A stretch of 34,302 nucleotides of DNA from JAKJGV01 sp964617565 (GTDB lineage: Bacteria > Verrucomicrobiota > Kiritimatiellia > CAIQIC01 > JAGNIJ01): NCBI GenBank assembly GCA_964617565.1, contig CAZTYH010000029.1:1-34302 (forward strand). The letters are read 5' to 3'. Each line of letters starts with the position of its first letter. Within the stretch, counting starts at the first letter, position 1. Below the pieces are notes generated by a model. The model ran no database searches. It was given only the letters and a program-made list of their open reading frames with translations, and was not told where the DNA came from. Below, in pieces: positions 23,401-32,591 of this stretch. Made by a program: the position numbers and the translations under genes.

Positions 23401-24435
23401 ATGCGTTTCGCATCAGGGATACAATGGAAGGCAGTGCTACTCTGGGTTGTCTGCATGCTTTGCAGTCCCGGTATCGGGGAGAGCGTCTGGGCTGCTTCGA
23501 ACATCAGCGATCTTCGCGTGTCGGTTGTGGGTGGTGAACGGTATTACTCGCTGCGTGATCTCGCTGCTATTTACAATTTAACCATTCGCGTGCCTCCGGG
23601 GAGCCGAGTTCATCTTCGTGGAAACTCAGGTGATTGGGAATTCGAGGTGGATAGCCGGCGATCCGTTTTCAATGGCAAGGTGGTATGGATGCACAAGCCG
23701 GTCATTCGCAGTCGGGGTCGCTGGCTGATCAGCGAAGCCGATGCGCGCAAGACTGTGGATCCCCTGATGCGACCTTCAAGCTACCTGTCCCGGAACAAGG
23801 CAGCGGTGGTCGTGCTGGATCCCGGGCATGGGGGGAATGACAAGGGAGCCATTGGGCGTCGCAACGTAGAAGAGAAGAGGGTTGTCCTGGATGTGGCCCG
23901 GCGGGTTCGAGGCCATCTGGCCAATGCCGGCTTGAAGGTTTATATGACTCGCGAAACGGACCGATTCATTCCGTTAACTGACCGTACCGCCAAGGCAGCG
24001 CAATGGCGTGCGGACGTGTTCGTAAGCATTCATTTGAATTCAGCCGTCTCGCGATCAGCAAGCGGTGTGGAAACCTTCGTCATCGCCGCGCCCGGCTGTC
24101 CTGTTACGGCGGCGCAGACGTCATCCCGGAGCGATCAGATTGCGCATGCAGGCAATCTGCATGACGAGGCAAATGTTATACTGGGGTATTATCTTCAACG
24201 GGCGTTTGTTCAGAAAACGAAGGCAACCGATCGCGGATTGCGCAGGGCAAGGTTTATGGTCTTGAAGAATGCACCTTGTCCAGCGGCTCTTGTGGAATGC
24301 GGGTTTGTATCCAATACAGCGGAAGAGGAGCTTATGCTGCGAGCGGAATATCGTGAAGCATTGGCTCTGTCCATCACGCAGGGCATCCTCGATTATGTCA
24401 AGGCTGTGAGCCATGCGAACCTCAGTCGGCGCTGA
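23401..24435 (+). CDS. N-acetylmuramoyl-L-alanine amidase (Amidase_3 type), exported
   Basis: This 344-residue zinc amidase would cleave the amide bond between MurNAc and L-Ala of peptidoglycan stem peptides in the periplasm, typically during cell separation. A signal peptide covers about residues 1-31 (hydrophobic AVLLWVVCMLC, likely cleavage after VWA). Residues 35-115 form a beta-rich N-terminal domain resembling substrate- or wall-binding modules. The catalytic domain begins with VVVLDPGHGG. Zinc ligands are H143, E158 and H211 (SIHLNS), and the catalytic glutamate is E299 (ALVECGF). The inhibitory helix of AmiB/AmiC-type enzymes was not evident. The ATG at 23401 was preferred; a TTG at 23392 would add three residues, and neither has a good ribosome binding site. 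Its 3' end overlaps addA by 14 nt, tail to tail. Confidence 0.9.
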   Translation: MRFASGIQWKAVLLWVVCMLCSPGIGESVWAASNISDLRVSVVGGERYYSLRDLAAIYNLTIRVPPGSRVHLRGNSGDWEFEVDSRRSVFNGKVVWMHKPVIRSRGRWLISEADARKTVDPLMRPSSYLSRNKAAVVVLDPGHGGNDKGAIGRRNVEEKRVVLDVARRVRGHLANAGLKVYMTRETDRFIPLTDRTAKAAQWRADVFVSIHLNSAVSRSASGVETFVIAAPGCPVTAAQTSSRSDQIAHAGNLHDEANVILGYYLQRAFVQKTKATDRGLRRARFMVLKNAPCPAALVECGFVSNTAEEELMLRAEYREALALSITQGILDYVKAVSHANLSRR

Positions 24436-27400
24436 GCGATCGAGCAGCTTCAACCGCCTTCAGCAGAGCATCGGCATCTTCTGGAATCTCAATCGCGCGG
24501 CACGATTCAGTTCCGATTGCGAGAAGCATCGCTTGTGGTGCGGAGGCGGAAGAAGTCATCCTCCGAACGGCTTCCCGGTAAAGATTGAGTTGAAGACTGT
24601 AACGGTGAAGGAGTTCGACGGTATTTTCATCGGTGAATTTGTAATCAATGATTACAGGACGAGACGCGGAATCTTCAAGGAGAAGATCAATCGTCCCATC
24701 CACCAGCAGGCGGGTGCGTTGGGCTTCGGTGAAAAGAGTAAACGCCCATTCAATGCCGATGACCTTGGAGTCCCTTGTGGTCTTGCGGATTTCCGGGAGG
24801 GCCATTTCGATTCGCTTGAGCAGTGCGGCGGCTTGATCATCGGCCAACTCAGATTCACTTGCTGCGGCAGATAGCAGAGGCTGGATCGGGCCCGTCCAGC
24901 TTCTTGAGGCCAGCCGTTCCAGCACAGAATGCCCAGCCGTGCCGAACGCAGCGGCCGTGCCGGTGTCCGCATCGCGCTCCGTTTCGGCTGTCGTTGGCTC
25001 GAGGGGTATGGCTTGATGTCCCGACAACAGCGTGGCGGGATAGCGAAGAGTGCGGGGGTGTGTTGACTTCTTTGGCCAGAAAACGGAAGCATGCGCGAAG
25101 GCTTCTAGCAAAGGCCTTACCGTTATTCCCGGAACTTCTTCCGCAAGACCGAGGGTCACCAGGGCATCGGCAAGCTCCGCGTAGGTTTTCTTCCGGATCA
25201 ACTCGGAAGCTGAAGCTTCCTCTAGGACCAGGGAATCCATGGCAGAGCGCCAGGTGTTGCTTCCGGTACGGCTTCCTTTTGCGCCTGAGAGCACAACGAG
25301 ATCACGCGCACGGGTCATCGCCACGTAAAAGAGATTCAGCGATTCGTTGTCGCGAATATCCTTCATGCGTCTTCGTGCTTCCTCGAAGCCTGGTGTGAAA
25401 ACCCTTTCTCGAAGGATGTCCTCCGTGCGGACGTGGAGCATAGGATCTGAGGCGCTTTCCGGCTGCGTGTCTAGCATGGCCCAGCCTGAATCCGACAGGG
25501 GTGTGCCCGCTATGTCTGGGACAAAGACGACCCGCGAGGTCAGTCCCTTGGCTCCGTGAACAGTCATGATAGTGACCGCATTCTGGTCGGGGTCAAGCAG
25601 GACCGCTTCTGGTATTTCGGGCGGCGATTCGGCGTGCTTGCGCAGCAGGGCGCAAATGTCGGCGGTTAATATTTTGCCCCCTCGCTCGGCCGTGCGCAGC
25701 CAATCAATCAACTTGCGCAGATTGGCAAGGCGTTGGGTTCCCCGGAATGTGCCGGAAAGAACAGCGTCGTAGCCCGTTTCTGCGATGATTGACCGCAATA
25801 GTTCCGACGGTAGATGCGTATCCAGACGCCTTCGATATCGGAGGATTAAATCTCGCGCGCGCGCCAAGCGCTGAAGCTGATCGGCATCAATGTCCGGGAG
25901 GATGGCGGGTGGACTCGTGAGGACGTTTGCGCGCAGTCGCGATTCGCTGAACGAAGTCTTTTCCCACCCCAATTGAAGGATCGCCTCGTCGGATAGAGAC
26001 ACCCAGGGCGAGCGGAGAAAACCGATCAGTGAAATACTGTCGAATGGATGGAGAAGGACGCGGAAGAAAAGAAGAACGTCCTTTGTTTCCTGCCTGGAGA
26101 ACAGTCCTTTCCCTCGTCCGCTGATGCGGTAGGGAATTCCATGGCGGCGGAGTACGTGCTCCAGGATCTGCTGGTTCGTAGTGCGTCGCAGCAGGATCAG
26201 GATATCGGAGTATCGGAATGCGTTCGAGGTGTTGGTGGCATCAAACTTTTCGCTCGCGTCGGAATATCGAAAACGCGGGCTCCAGTCTGCGGAGCCGCTC
26301 ACAAGGAGTTGAATGCGGGCGGCGATCGCCTCCATTTCATGTTTCACACGTTCTTCAGCGGACGGTATGTTGTTATCGTAGCCGCTTTCGCCTTCGGCCC
26401 CGGAATCATCAGTGTCCATTTCCCAGTCTGGAATGAGCATTTCCACGACCGGCGTCTCGGCCTGTTTCCGAACGCATGCATTCTTGCTCTCGGCCGGAGC
26501 AAGGCGGTCGTCACGGGTATAGGTCTCGCCATACACGCGTGTGAACAGCAGGTTGACGAAATCGAGCAACAAATCCTTGCTGCGATAGCTTGTGCGGAGG
26601 GCTACATGGCGATGCGCCGGGATGGTGGCGATGCGGTCCGAGAGATCGCGCATGACCTGCGGATCTGCATTGCGCCAGGCGTAGATCGCCTGCTTTGCAT
26701 CGCCGCAAATAACGAGCCGGGTGCTTCGGGGATTCCATAAGCGTTCGACGATTTCGCACTGAATCCGAGACGTATCTTGCACTTCATCCATAATGATATA
26801 TTCGAAGGGCTGGATGCACTCAGGACGCTTGCGGAGCAGGTCGCGGGTACGCAGGAGAAGGTCGTCGAAGTCGAGCATACCGAGCTGCAGCTTGCGCTCC
26901 GAATATTTTTTCGCGACAAATGCGGCATACCGTGCAAAGGCGCGTATTTGATCGTAGTGCCTGCGATAGTGAATCACCAACTTGATTTGTTCCACAAGTG
27001 CCTTCAATTCGCGCGAGAGCGTGGTCAAGTCGCCCTTGCCGCTGAATGAGGATAGCCCTGCGGATGCGACGGCTTCGAGGAAATCGTCGTATTCCGCCTT
27101 TTTTCCAATCTCTGGAAAATCGCGCGAAATATTTTCCAATGTCTGGAAAACTTCGTTGGCCTTGCCGGGGAGTTCGCCCCCGCGCTCCGCTTTTGCGCGT
27201 TTGAGCCCGTCGAGAATGCTCAGGATGGCGGCAGATGTGGCGGTGTGTGTCTTGGGAGGCAGTAATGACTCCGCCGCCGCGAGATCAATTCCCTTGCTGT
27301 CCGCCTGACGCAGCAGGTTGCAGACGGTTTGCACCACACTGCTTCCGTATGTTCCGCCCATAACGCGAACGGTTTCGCAGAAAGCGCGAAAATCGGCGTC

Positions 27401-27901
27401 CGCGATGTCTTCTGTCTCGTTTGAATCGGGGTTGAGCCGCGCCAGTAACTCCTCGCGCGCCGTCTGCTCAAGCAGTTCCTCGGCCTCGTCCTGATCCATG
27501 ACGATAAACGAGGGCGAGATGCCGGCATCGAGCGCCCGTTCGCGCAGCAATCCGGCGCAAAAAGAATGAATGGTGCTGATTGGCGCGGAGGGCAGGGCAC
27601 GGAGAACCCGGATCGTCTGTTCGATTTCCGTGGTATCCCTTTTCTCCTCGGCTTCGTGTCGGGCCTTCAGGACGAGCTGTGTCACGCGAGTACGGAGTTC
27701 AGCCGCCGCATTCTCGGTGTAGGTCATAAGCAGAATCCGGCGTGGGTCTATGGGTTTACCCTCTTCCGGCTCGTGGAGGATACAGGGTGCGCCGTCATCG
27801 CCACACATTTTATAGCGGCGTCCGAGCAGGAGTGAGACATACAGGTGCGTTACCTGGTATGTCTTTCCCGTGCCTGCGGACGCTTGGAAGACGATGTTCA
27901 T
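24422..27901 (-). CDS. addA: AddA-type helicase-nuclease subunit (UvrD-like helicase with C-terminal RecB-type nuclease)
   Basis: This 1159-residue protein has all superfamily 1A helicase motifs: P-loop ASAGTGKT (7-14), TYTENAAAEL, ISTIHSFC, the Walker B variant IIMDEVQDTS, GDAKQAIYAWR, the TSYRSKDLL motif, TVHGAKGL and NLFYVAMTRAR. The C-terminus carries a PD-(D/E)XK nuclease: GTAGHSVLE, D1072 (GTIDLL), D1086 and K1088 (IDYK), then QLNLYREAV. This architecture is that of AddA, which with AddB resects double-strand breaks until a Chi-type signal, preparing ends for RecA. It follows addB with a 4-nt ATGA overlap and a strong ribosome binding site (GGAGGGGAT) inside addB. AddA is preferred over RecB because the partner also has a nuclease domain. 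A RexA or related name would describe the same enzyme class. Confidence 0.88.
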   Translation of the reverse strand: MNIVFQASAGTGKTYQVTHLYVSLLLGRRYKMCGDDGAPCILHEPEEGKPIDPRRILLMTYTENAAAELRTRVTQLVLKARHEAEEKRDTTEIEQTIRVLRALPSAPISTIHSFCAGLLRERALDAGISPSFIVMDQDEAEELLEQTAREELLARLNPDSNETEDIADADFRAFCETVRVMGGTYGSSVVQTVCNLLRQADSKGIDLAAAESLLPPKTHTATSAAILSILDGLKRAKAERGGELPGKANEVFQTLENISRDFPEIGKKAEYDDFLEAVASAGLSSFSGKGDLTTLSRELKALVEQIKLVIHYRRHYDQIRAFARYAAFVAKKYSERKLQLGMLDFDDLLLRTRDLLRKRPECIQPFEYIIMDEVQDTSRIQCEIVERLWNPRSTRLVICGDAKQAIYAWRNADPQVMRDLSDRIATIPAHRHVALRTSYRSKDLLLDFVNLLFTRVYGETYTRDDRLAPAESKNACVRKQAETPVVEMLIPDWEMDTDDSGAEGESGYDNNIPSAEERVKHEMEAIAARIQLLVSGSADWSPRFRYSDASEKFDATNTSNAFRYSDILILLRRTTNQQILEHVLRRHGIPYRISGRGKGLFSRQETKDVLLFFRVLLHPFDSISLIGFLRSPWVSLSDEAILQLGWEKTSFSESRLRANVLTSPPAILPDIDADQLQRLARARDLILRYRRRLDTHLPSELLRSIIAETGYDAVLSGTFRGTQRLANLRKLIDWLRTAERGGKILTADICALLRKHAESPPEIPEAVLLDPDQNAVTIMTVHGAKGLTSRVVFVPDIAGTPLSDSGWAMLDTQPESASDPMLHVRTEDILRERVFTPGFEEARRRMKDIRDNESLNLFYVAMTRARDLVVLSGAKGSRTGSNTWRSAMDSLVLEEASASELIRKKTYAELADALVTLGLAEEVPGITVRPLLEAFAHASVFWPKKSTHPRTLRYPATLLSGHQAIPLEPTTAETERDADTGTAAAFGTAGHSVLERLASRSWTGPIQPLLSAAASESELADDQAAALLKRIEMALPEIRKTTRDSKVIGIEWAFTLFTEAQRTRLLVDGTIDLLLEDSASRPVIIDYKFTDENTVELLHRYSLQLNLYREAVRRMTSSASAPQAMLLAIGTESCRAIEIPEDADALLKAVEAARSLSAD

Positions 27902-30900
27902 GATTCATCCCCTCCGCCCGCGGCGGCCAGGGCGTTTACGTCCACCCTGCAGATGTGCTTGAAATCGCAGTAGGTGCAATCGAGAGGGGCGACGGAGAAG
28001 TCGGCGTCCTTGAGCCGGTCCAGATTGGCGTAAAGCTGGTTCATAAAAGACGTCGTCAGCGGTTGCTTTTCATTGATCAAGTAATTGAGTCGGACGCGTC
28101 CTTTTCTGAACTGCCTGCTCATGCTGTCTGGATTGCGGTCCTGAATATGATAGACGGCGGCCGTTTTTGCGTTCAACTCGGGTGTGTTGTTGCGGTTGAA
28201 GAAGAATTGTTGCGCAGCGAAGCCGTATACGGGAAGCTGGCAATCGAGGTTATCGGCGATTTCCTCTGCATAAGCGACTTCGTTGCACATGCCGCGGCTC
28301 GGGCCCTTGTAATCCACGACAAGCAGCGTTTCCAGTTTGCCGCATTCGTCGAAAATGAGGTCCACGCGATCCACCTGGCCGTGCACATGTATTGCATCGT
28401 CTGCATCGCCAAGCGCAAGCGCGGGCATGTCCGGTCCGCTGCGGTCGAACTGTCGTCCGAATCGAAGTTCGAAGAGAGCCGGGAATCGTCGTTCGCTTTC
28501 CGCGGATTCGATATCCAGTGCGATGTAATTGGTGATAATCTGCCGGATTTTCGGTTTCTCGGTCATCCAAATGCCAGGATCTCCGAGCCGAACCAGTTCC
28601 CCGGACTTCTCCGCTTCGTCGAATACCGCATCCGCCACCTCGCGCGCAAAAGCGATGTATCGCTTTGACGGAGCGGCATTGAATGAACAGAGCGGAATGG
28701 CGTGCTTCTTTCCGTCGCGCGGAGAATGAGCCTCCAATACCCATGAGTCATCCGGTGCGCGGCAGGCCCAGAATCGCGGCGTGCAGATATCGGCATAGTC
28801 CTTGGTGATTGCTGGTGCGATGGCCGCGAGGGGTTCCGTGTCGCCCTTCAACGCGCCATACGCCAGTTCAAGAATCCGATGGATGATGCGCCCGCGATCC
28901 ATGATGTCCGGTGTATCTTCCTGGGTGCGCAGTTCCTGGATGTAGCACATCTTGGAAAGGAGAAAGCGGTAGCGGCATTTGGCCAGCACTTCCAGTGCGG
29001 TCGGACTTAGTTCGTTGTGCCGGGCAAGCCAGTCTCCGGCGAGGCCGCGACCGTAGGAACTGCGCAGCCGTCCGCAATAAGCTTCCGTTGCAGCGCGCGT
29101 CTTTTCGGGAGTGCTGAAAAAAGCTTCGCGTGCCCGCTCGACGTCGAGCCCCTCGACGGTGGCGCGTGCAGCCGGAGTGGGTGTGGGGGTGGTGGCTTGG
29201 CTTGAACGGAAACGCGCAAGTTCCGCGGTCAATGCGGGATCATCTGCCGCGCGCGCGATGCGCTGCCGTGCTTCGTCGGTCGCGCAGCAAAGAGGAAGAG
29301 GAACGGTAGCTAGATAAGACTCGCCGGGCATCGGCATGCGTTGGTAGGGCGGGAGATCCTTTTGACGCTTGAAATGTTGCGCCACCCAGCAGTTGTTACC
29401 CGCAACCTTCACGCGCCATGCATCATAATCGCCGAGTGATATTCCGGGCGAAGACGGCCAACCGGCCAGGTTCCACACGCTGCGGAAGAATTCGCTGGGA
29501 ACCCTGTCGCGACCGTCGGTGTCGCAGGATTGGTAGGAAAGGACAATATGCTCCCGCGCGGTACCGAGCCCGATGAGAAACAGCAGGCTTTCCTGTACCA
29601 TTTGAACAGTGGATGGCGCCAGGGCCCAAAGCGGGAGATGCACGGCTTTTTTCTTCAGGCCTTCACGGATCACTTCTCTCTCTCGATCGTCGAAAAGCGA
29701 ATCCTGCCGCGTGGTAGCGGGGAACACTCCCTCGTTCAGGCCGCAAATCAGCACGACATCGAATTGCAGCCCGGCCGCGTCGAAGGGGTTCAATACCCAG
29801 ACTCCATCCTCATTCGCCTGTCCGACATTAACGGTCAGATCCTCGATGCAGGCTTCCAGGAGATCGCTGAATTCACGAAGGGAACAGGGTTCGTTATCTG
29901 ACGCGACGGAGTCCTTAATTGAGCGGATAACGGAACCGATTGCTTCAAGCGCCCGGACATTGGCCCGTGCGCCCGGCTGTTCAGATTCCGCCAGTGCAAA
30001 GTCGTTCATTAGTTCCAGGGCGATATCGGCATGGGCAGAGAACGGGGCTGGGCGGCCTCGGTCACGCAGCCGGGAGAGATGCCTGTTCAGCCGCTCGATG
30101 CGAGCGTCAACGATGGACTTCGGCACATCCTTTCGCTCTACGGAGTAATATGTTTCGAGACTTTGCCGGAGCGTAAAAGCGTTCAGTCGTGGCGGAACGC
30201 CGCCCGAGAGAATGTCGTGAACTATCTCGTCGCATTCATCATGATCGCGAAATCCATGCGCAAGCAAAGACCGCGTTTGCAGGATTGCGCAAAATGTGTC
30301 GCGATCCAGCGTGAGCGGCAGGTTGAGCCACGAAAGGTAAGTCTTGGCCAGTGGCGCCGAAAGGACCGGGAGCCCGCGCCGGAGATGGCAACGGATGCCG
30401 AAGCGCGAAAAGACATGTCTTACCGCGTCCGCGTAATCGCCGAGGTTCCGAACGATAAGGGCGATGCGTTCGGGCGCTACGTTGCAGGCGTCCATTTCCC
30501 ATCGAATCCTTCGCGCCAGGTCTTCGATTTCACCGTACAAGCCGGCCGAACGCGAAAAAGAGAGCCGCTCCCGGCTGTCCAGTGCAACGTTGGCATCTTC
30601 GACCTCGATCGCGTCGGACAGGTTTTCTGTCCAGGCTGTCCATGTTTCATCGTCGCCCATCAGGACTTCAGAGCGTACCCGTGCACGCAGCCGGTCCTCG
30701 ACTTTTTCTGCATGCGCGGGAGGAAGCGCGGAGTGAACTACAACGCGGTCTTTGCCGAGTCCGCGCTTCAAGGCAGCGACCAGTTTTTCCTCGAACGGGT
30801 TGAGCCATCGGACGCCGCGGAGAATGATGCGTCCTTCAGGTTTGGAGAGACAGGCGGGCCATGTCTCTTTCTTCTTGTTTGCCAAAAGGGCGAGGATGGC

Positions 30901-31362
30901 GGCGTTCGTATCGCGGATGTCGGCCAGCCGGTGTTCGGCACAGAGGTTGCGATAGGTCTCGTAAAGAAGGGCGAGCTGATTCAGTTTTGCGCCGCTTTCC
31001 GGCAGCTTCATCAGTTCATGGACGGCTTCCGTGTCGTCACCGAAAGAGGAAAGTGTTTCGACCAGATTTTCGAGCGTGTCGGCGAGTGCATTTGGCCGGA
31101 GCGCCGAGAGGGGGCCTTGACCCATCGGTGCGCCGTGCATACGGCCGGCGGCGCGCCGCGCGAGAACTTTATTCATCACGGGGTTTGTCGTTTGCGTGAC
31201 GAGAAGGCCGGCTTCGCGGGCGGCCGAGGCGAGCATGTCACGCAAGCGTGCCAGGGTGAGCAGTTGAGAGGCATCTATAAAGCCCTTTTGCAATGCCTCG
31301 CGCCGCACATATTGGCGTCGGGCGAGCTCGGTTGTGAATAGGATGAGGTCGTCTTGCGCCAT
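27898..31362 (-). CDS. addB: AddB-like nuclease subunit with iron-sulfur cysteines, no P-loop
   Basis: This 1154-residue protein is the likely partner of AddA. Near the C-terminus it has a PD-(D/E)XK nuclease: GRIIHRILELAYG, D998 and D1001 (QVDRVD), D1017 and K1019 (VDYK), and a QLPVYGFA segment. Four cysteines, C796, C1129, C1132 and C1138, have the spacing C-Xn-CX2-CX5-C of the 4Fe-4S staple that holds AddB nuclease domains. The N-terminus (DDLILFTTELARRQYV) aligns by eye with the strand after the P-loop of Bacillus AddB; the P-loop itself is absent. An in-frame TAG at 31366-31368, two codons upstream of the ATG, rules out a longer protein. The helicase-like region is therefore probably not an ATPase, as in RecC. 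The start has no ribosome binding site. Divergent from argC. Confidence 0.82.
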   Translation of the reverse strand: MAQDDLILFTTELARRQYVRREALQKGFIDASQLLTLARLRDMLASAAREAGLLVTQTTNPVMNKVLARRAAGRMHGAPMGQGPLSALRPNALADTLENLVETLSSFGDDTEAVHELMKLPESGAKLNQLALLYETYRNLCAEHRLADIRDTNAAILALLANKKKETWPACLSKPEGRIILRGVRWLNPFEEKLVAALKRGLGKDRVVVHSALPPAHAEKVEDRLRARVRSEVLMGDDETWTAWTENLSDAIEVEDANVALDSRERLSFSRSAGLYGEIEDLARRIRWEMDACNVAPERIALIVRNLGDYADAVRHVFSRFGIRCHLRRGLPVLSAPLAKTYLSWLNLPLTLDRDTFCAILQTRSLLAHGFRDHDECDEIVHDILSGGVPPRLNAFTLRQSLETYYSVERKDVPKSIVDARIERLNRHLSRLRDRGRPAPFSAHADIALELMNDFALAESEQPGARANVRALEAIGSVIRSIKDSVASDNEPCSLREFSDLLEACIEDLTVNVGQANEDGVWVLNPFDAAGLQFDVVLICGLNEGVFPATTRQDSLFDDREREVIREGLKKKAVHLPLWALAPSTVQMVQESLLFLIGLGTAREHIVLSYQSCDTDGRDRVPSEFFRSVWNLAGWPSSPGISLGDYDAWRVKVAGNNCWVAQHFKRQKDLPPYQRMPMPGESYLATVPLPLCCATDEARQRIARAADDPALTAELARFRSSQATTPTPTPAARATVEGLDVERAREAFFSTPEKTRAATEAYCGRLRSSYGRGLAGDWLARHNELSPTALEVLAKCRYRFLLSKMCYIQELRTQEDTPDIMDRGRIIHRILELAYGALKGDTEPLAAIAPAITKDYADICTPRFWACRAPDDSWVLEAHSPRDGKKHAIPLCSFNAAPSKRYIAFAREVADAVFDEAEKSGELVRLGDPGIWMTEKPKIRQIITNYIALDIESAESERRFPALFELRFGRQFDRSGPDMPALALGDADDAIHVHGQVDRVDLIFDECGKLETLLVVDYKGPSRGMCNEVAYAEEIADNLDCQLPVYGFAAQQFFFNRNNTPELNAKTAAVYHIQDRNPDSMSRQFRKGRVRLNYLINEKQPLTTSFMNQLYANLDRLKDADFSVAPLDCTYCDFKHICRVDVNALAAAGGGDES

Positions 31363-31371
31363 GGACTAAAC

Positions 31372-31377
31372 CATATA
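31372..31377 (-). promoter_or_regulatory. Possible -10 element of addB-addA
   Basis: On the minus strand TATATG lies 9 nt upstream of the addB ATG, so transcription would begin about 2-3 nt before the start codon. No Shine-Dalgarno sequence precedes the ATG, which fits a leaderless message. No good -35 hexamer is present at 16-18 nt, so this is a weak prediction. Confidence 0.25.
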
Positions 31378-31412
31378 GCAAAAGGGCAGGTTGATGAATC
31401 CTCAAAAAACAC

Positions 31413-31440
31413 TTTATGTCACAGGGTCTTGGGCTATATT
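31413..31440 (+). promoter_or_regulatory. Possible sigma-70-type promoter of argC
   Basis: TATATT (31435-31440) matches the -10 consensus at five of six positions; TTTATG (31413-31418) is a poor -35 with a 16-nt spacer. It would give a leader of about 35 nt before the argC ATG at 31482. No convincing ArgR box pair was recognised in the 119-nt divergent region. Confidence 0.4.
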
Positions 31441-31481
31441 CTCCGGTCGCAATACAGTTATTGGAAAAACAGGAAAAGAAC

Positions 31482-32540
31482 ATGATCAGGGCAAAAGTTG
31501 TTGGCGCAGGCGGATATGGCGGTGTCGGGATCACGGAGCTGCTGCTGCGGCATCCGGACGCGGAGATCGCGTGCCTCGTGGACGTCCAGGACGTGGGCAA
31601 GCCTATCAGCGCTCTATATCCGCATCTGGCGGGTTTTTGCGACATGGAAATCGTTGCGTCCGACAGCGCAGTGGCGAAAGAGAAGGCGGATGTCGTTTTC
31701 TTTTCCACGCCGGATGGCGTCGGCATGCAGCTTGCCCGGGCGGAGTTGGAGAAGGGCACAAAAGTCATAGATTACAGTGGAGATTTCCGGTTCAACGATG
31801 CCGGGCAGTATGCCGAATACGCGAAGCGGATCGGGCTGAATCCGGAGCACAAGGATGCGGCATTGCTTCCGGAGACCGTGTATGGCATCCCGGAACTGCA
31901 TCGGGCCGAGATCAATCAGAAGAAGCGGTTGGTAGGGAACTGTGGTTGCTTTGCGATCAGTTGCTTGCTGGGGCTTGCGCCTGCAGTGAAGGCCAAGCTG
32001 ATTGATCTGACGAGTATCATCTGCGATTGCAAGACGGGCGTGTCGGGTGCGGGCAAGAAGCCGAACGCGGTATTTCATTATCCCGCGCGGTACGACAACA
32101 TGAACGCGTACCGACTTGCAGGGCATCAGCACGTCATGGAAATTGAGCGGGAGTTGGGCCTTCTTGCCGGCAAGCCGCTGAATGTGACATTTACCGCCCA
32201 GGTTGTGCCTGTGTGTCGCGGCATCATGTCCTGTCTTTACGGAACGCTCGCTGCGGGAGTGACCGCTGATCAGGTCATGGAAGCGTATCGCGCGTTCAAC
32301 AAGGACAATGGTTTTGTGCGGATATACGATCGGAACGCCGCGGTAGGCACGGTGCATGTACGGGGGACGAACTACTGCAACCTGATCGTGGATGTGGACG
32401 CCCGGACGAACCGGCTGCGGGTCGTCTCGCACATAGACAACCTCATGAAGGGGCAGGCGGGTAATGCCCTGCAGAACATGAACCTTCTGTTCGGCCTCCC
32501 CGAATCCGCCGGCCTCGACCGCCCGGCGCAGTATCCGTGA
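31482..32540 (+). CDS. argC: N-acetyl-gamma-glutamyl-phosphate reductase
   Basis: This 352-residue enzyme would reduce N-acetyl-glutamyl phosphate to the semialdehyde with NADPH, the third step of arginine biosynthesis. The N-terminus holds the Rossmann motif VVGAGGYGGVG. The catalytic cysteine is C156 in GNCGCFAIS, where the usual motif is NPGC(Y/F). The conserved histidine motif GHQHVMEIE and the later RGIMSC are in place. Length fits the family (about 334-350). The frame opens 22 codons earlier, but the ATG at 31482 has AGGA at 31471-31474 and starts directly at the Rossmann strand. No other arg gene is adjacent. LysW-type paralogs exist in the family, but nothing here points to lysine synthesis. 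Confidence 0.88.
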   Translation: MIRAKVVGAGGYGGVGITELLLRHPDAEIACLVDVQDVGKPISALYPHLAGFCDMEIVASDSAVAKEKADVVFFSTPDGVGMQLARAELEKGTKVIDYSGDFRFNDAGQYAEYAKRIGLNPEHKDAALLPETVYGIPELHRAEINQKKRLVGNCGCFAISCLLGLAPAVKAKLIDLTSIICDCKTGVSGAGKKPNAVFHYPARYDNMNAYRLAGHQHVMEIERELGLLAGKPLNVTFTAQVVPVCRGIMSCLYGTLAAGVTADQVMEAYRAFNKDNGFVRIYDRNAAVGTVHVRGTNYCNLIVDVDARTNRLRVVSHIDNLMKGQAGNALQNMNLLFGLPESAGLDRPAQYP

Positions 32541-32560
32541 TTGCCACCATTTGGCTTTGA

Positions 32561-32591
32561 GATCCGATTTTTTGTCTGAGACGATCGGATC
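32561..32591 (+). other. Inverted repeat downstream of argC
   Basis: GATCCGAT (32561-32568) and ATCGGATC (32584-32591) form a perfect 8-bp stem with a 15-nt loop, 20 nt after the argC stop. The T run lies inside the loop, not after the stem, so it is not a standard intrinsic terminator. It may still protect or end the argC transcript. Confidence 0.4.

Noticed and set aside
26048..26740. A 230-codon plus-strand frame opposite addA
   Set aside because: Antisense shadow over the helicase core of addA.
30031..31341. A 436-codon plus-strand frame opposite addB
   Set aside because: Antisense to addB, which has motif support; the predicted protein has no recognisable domain.
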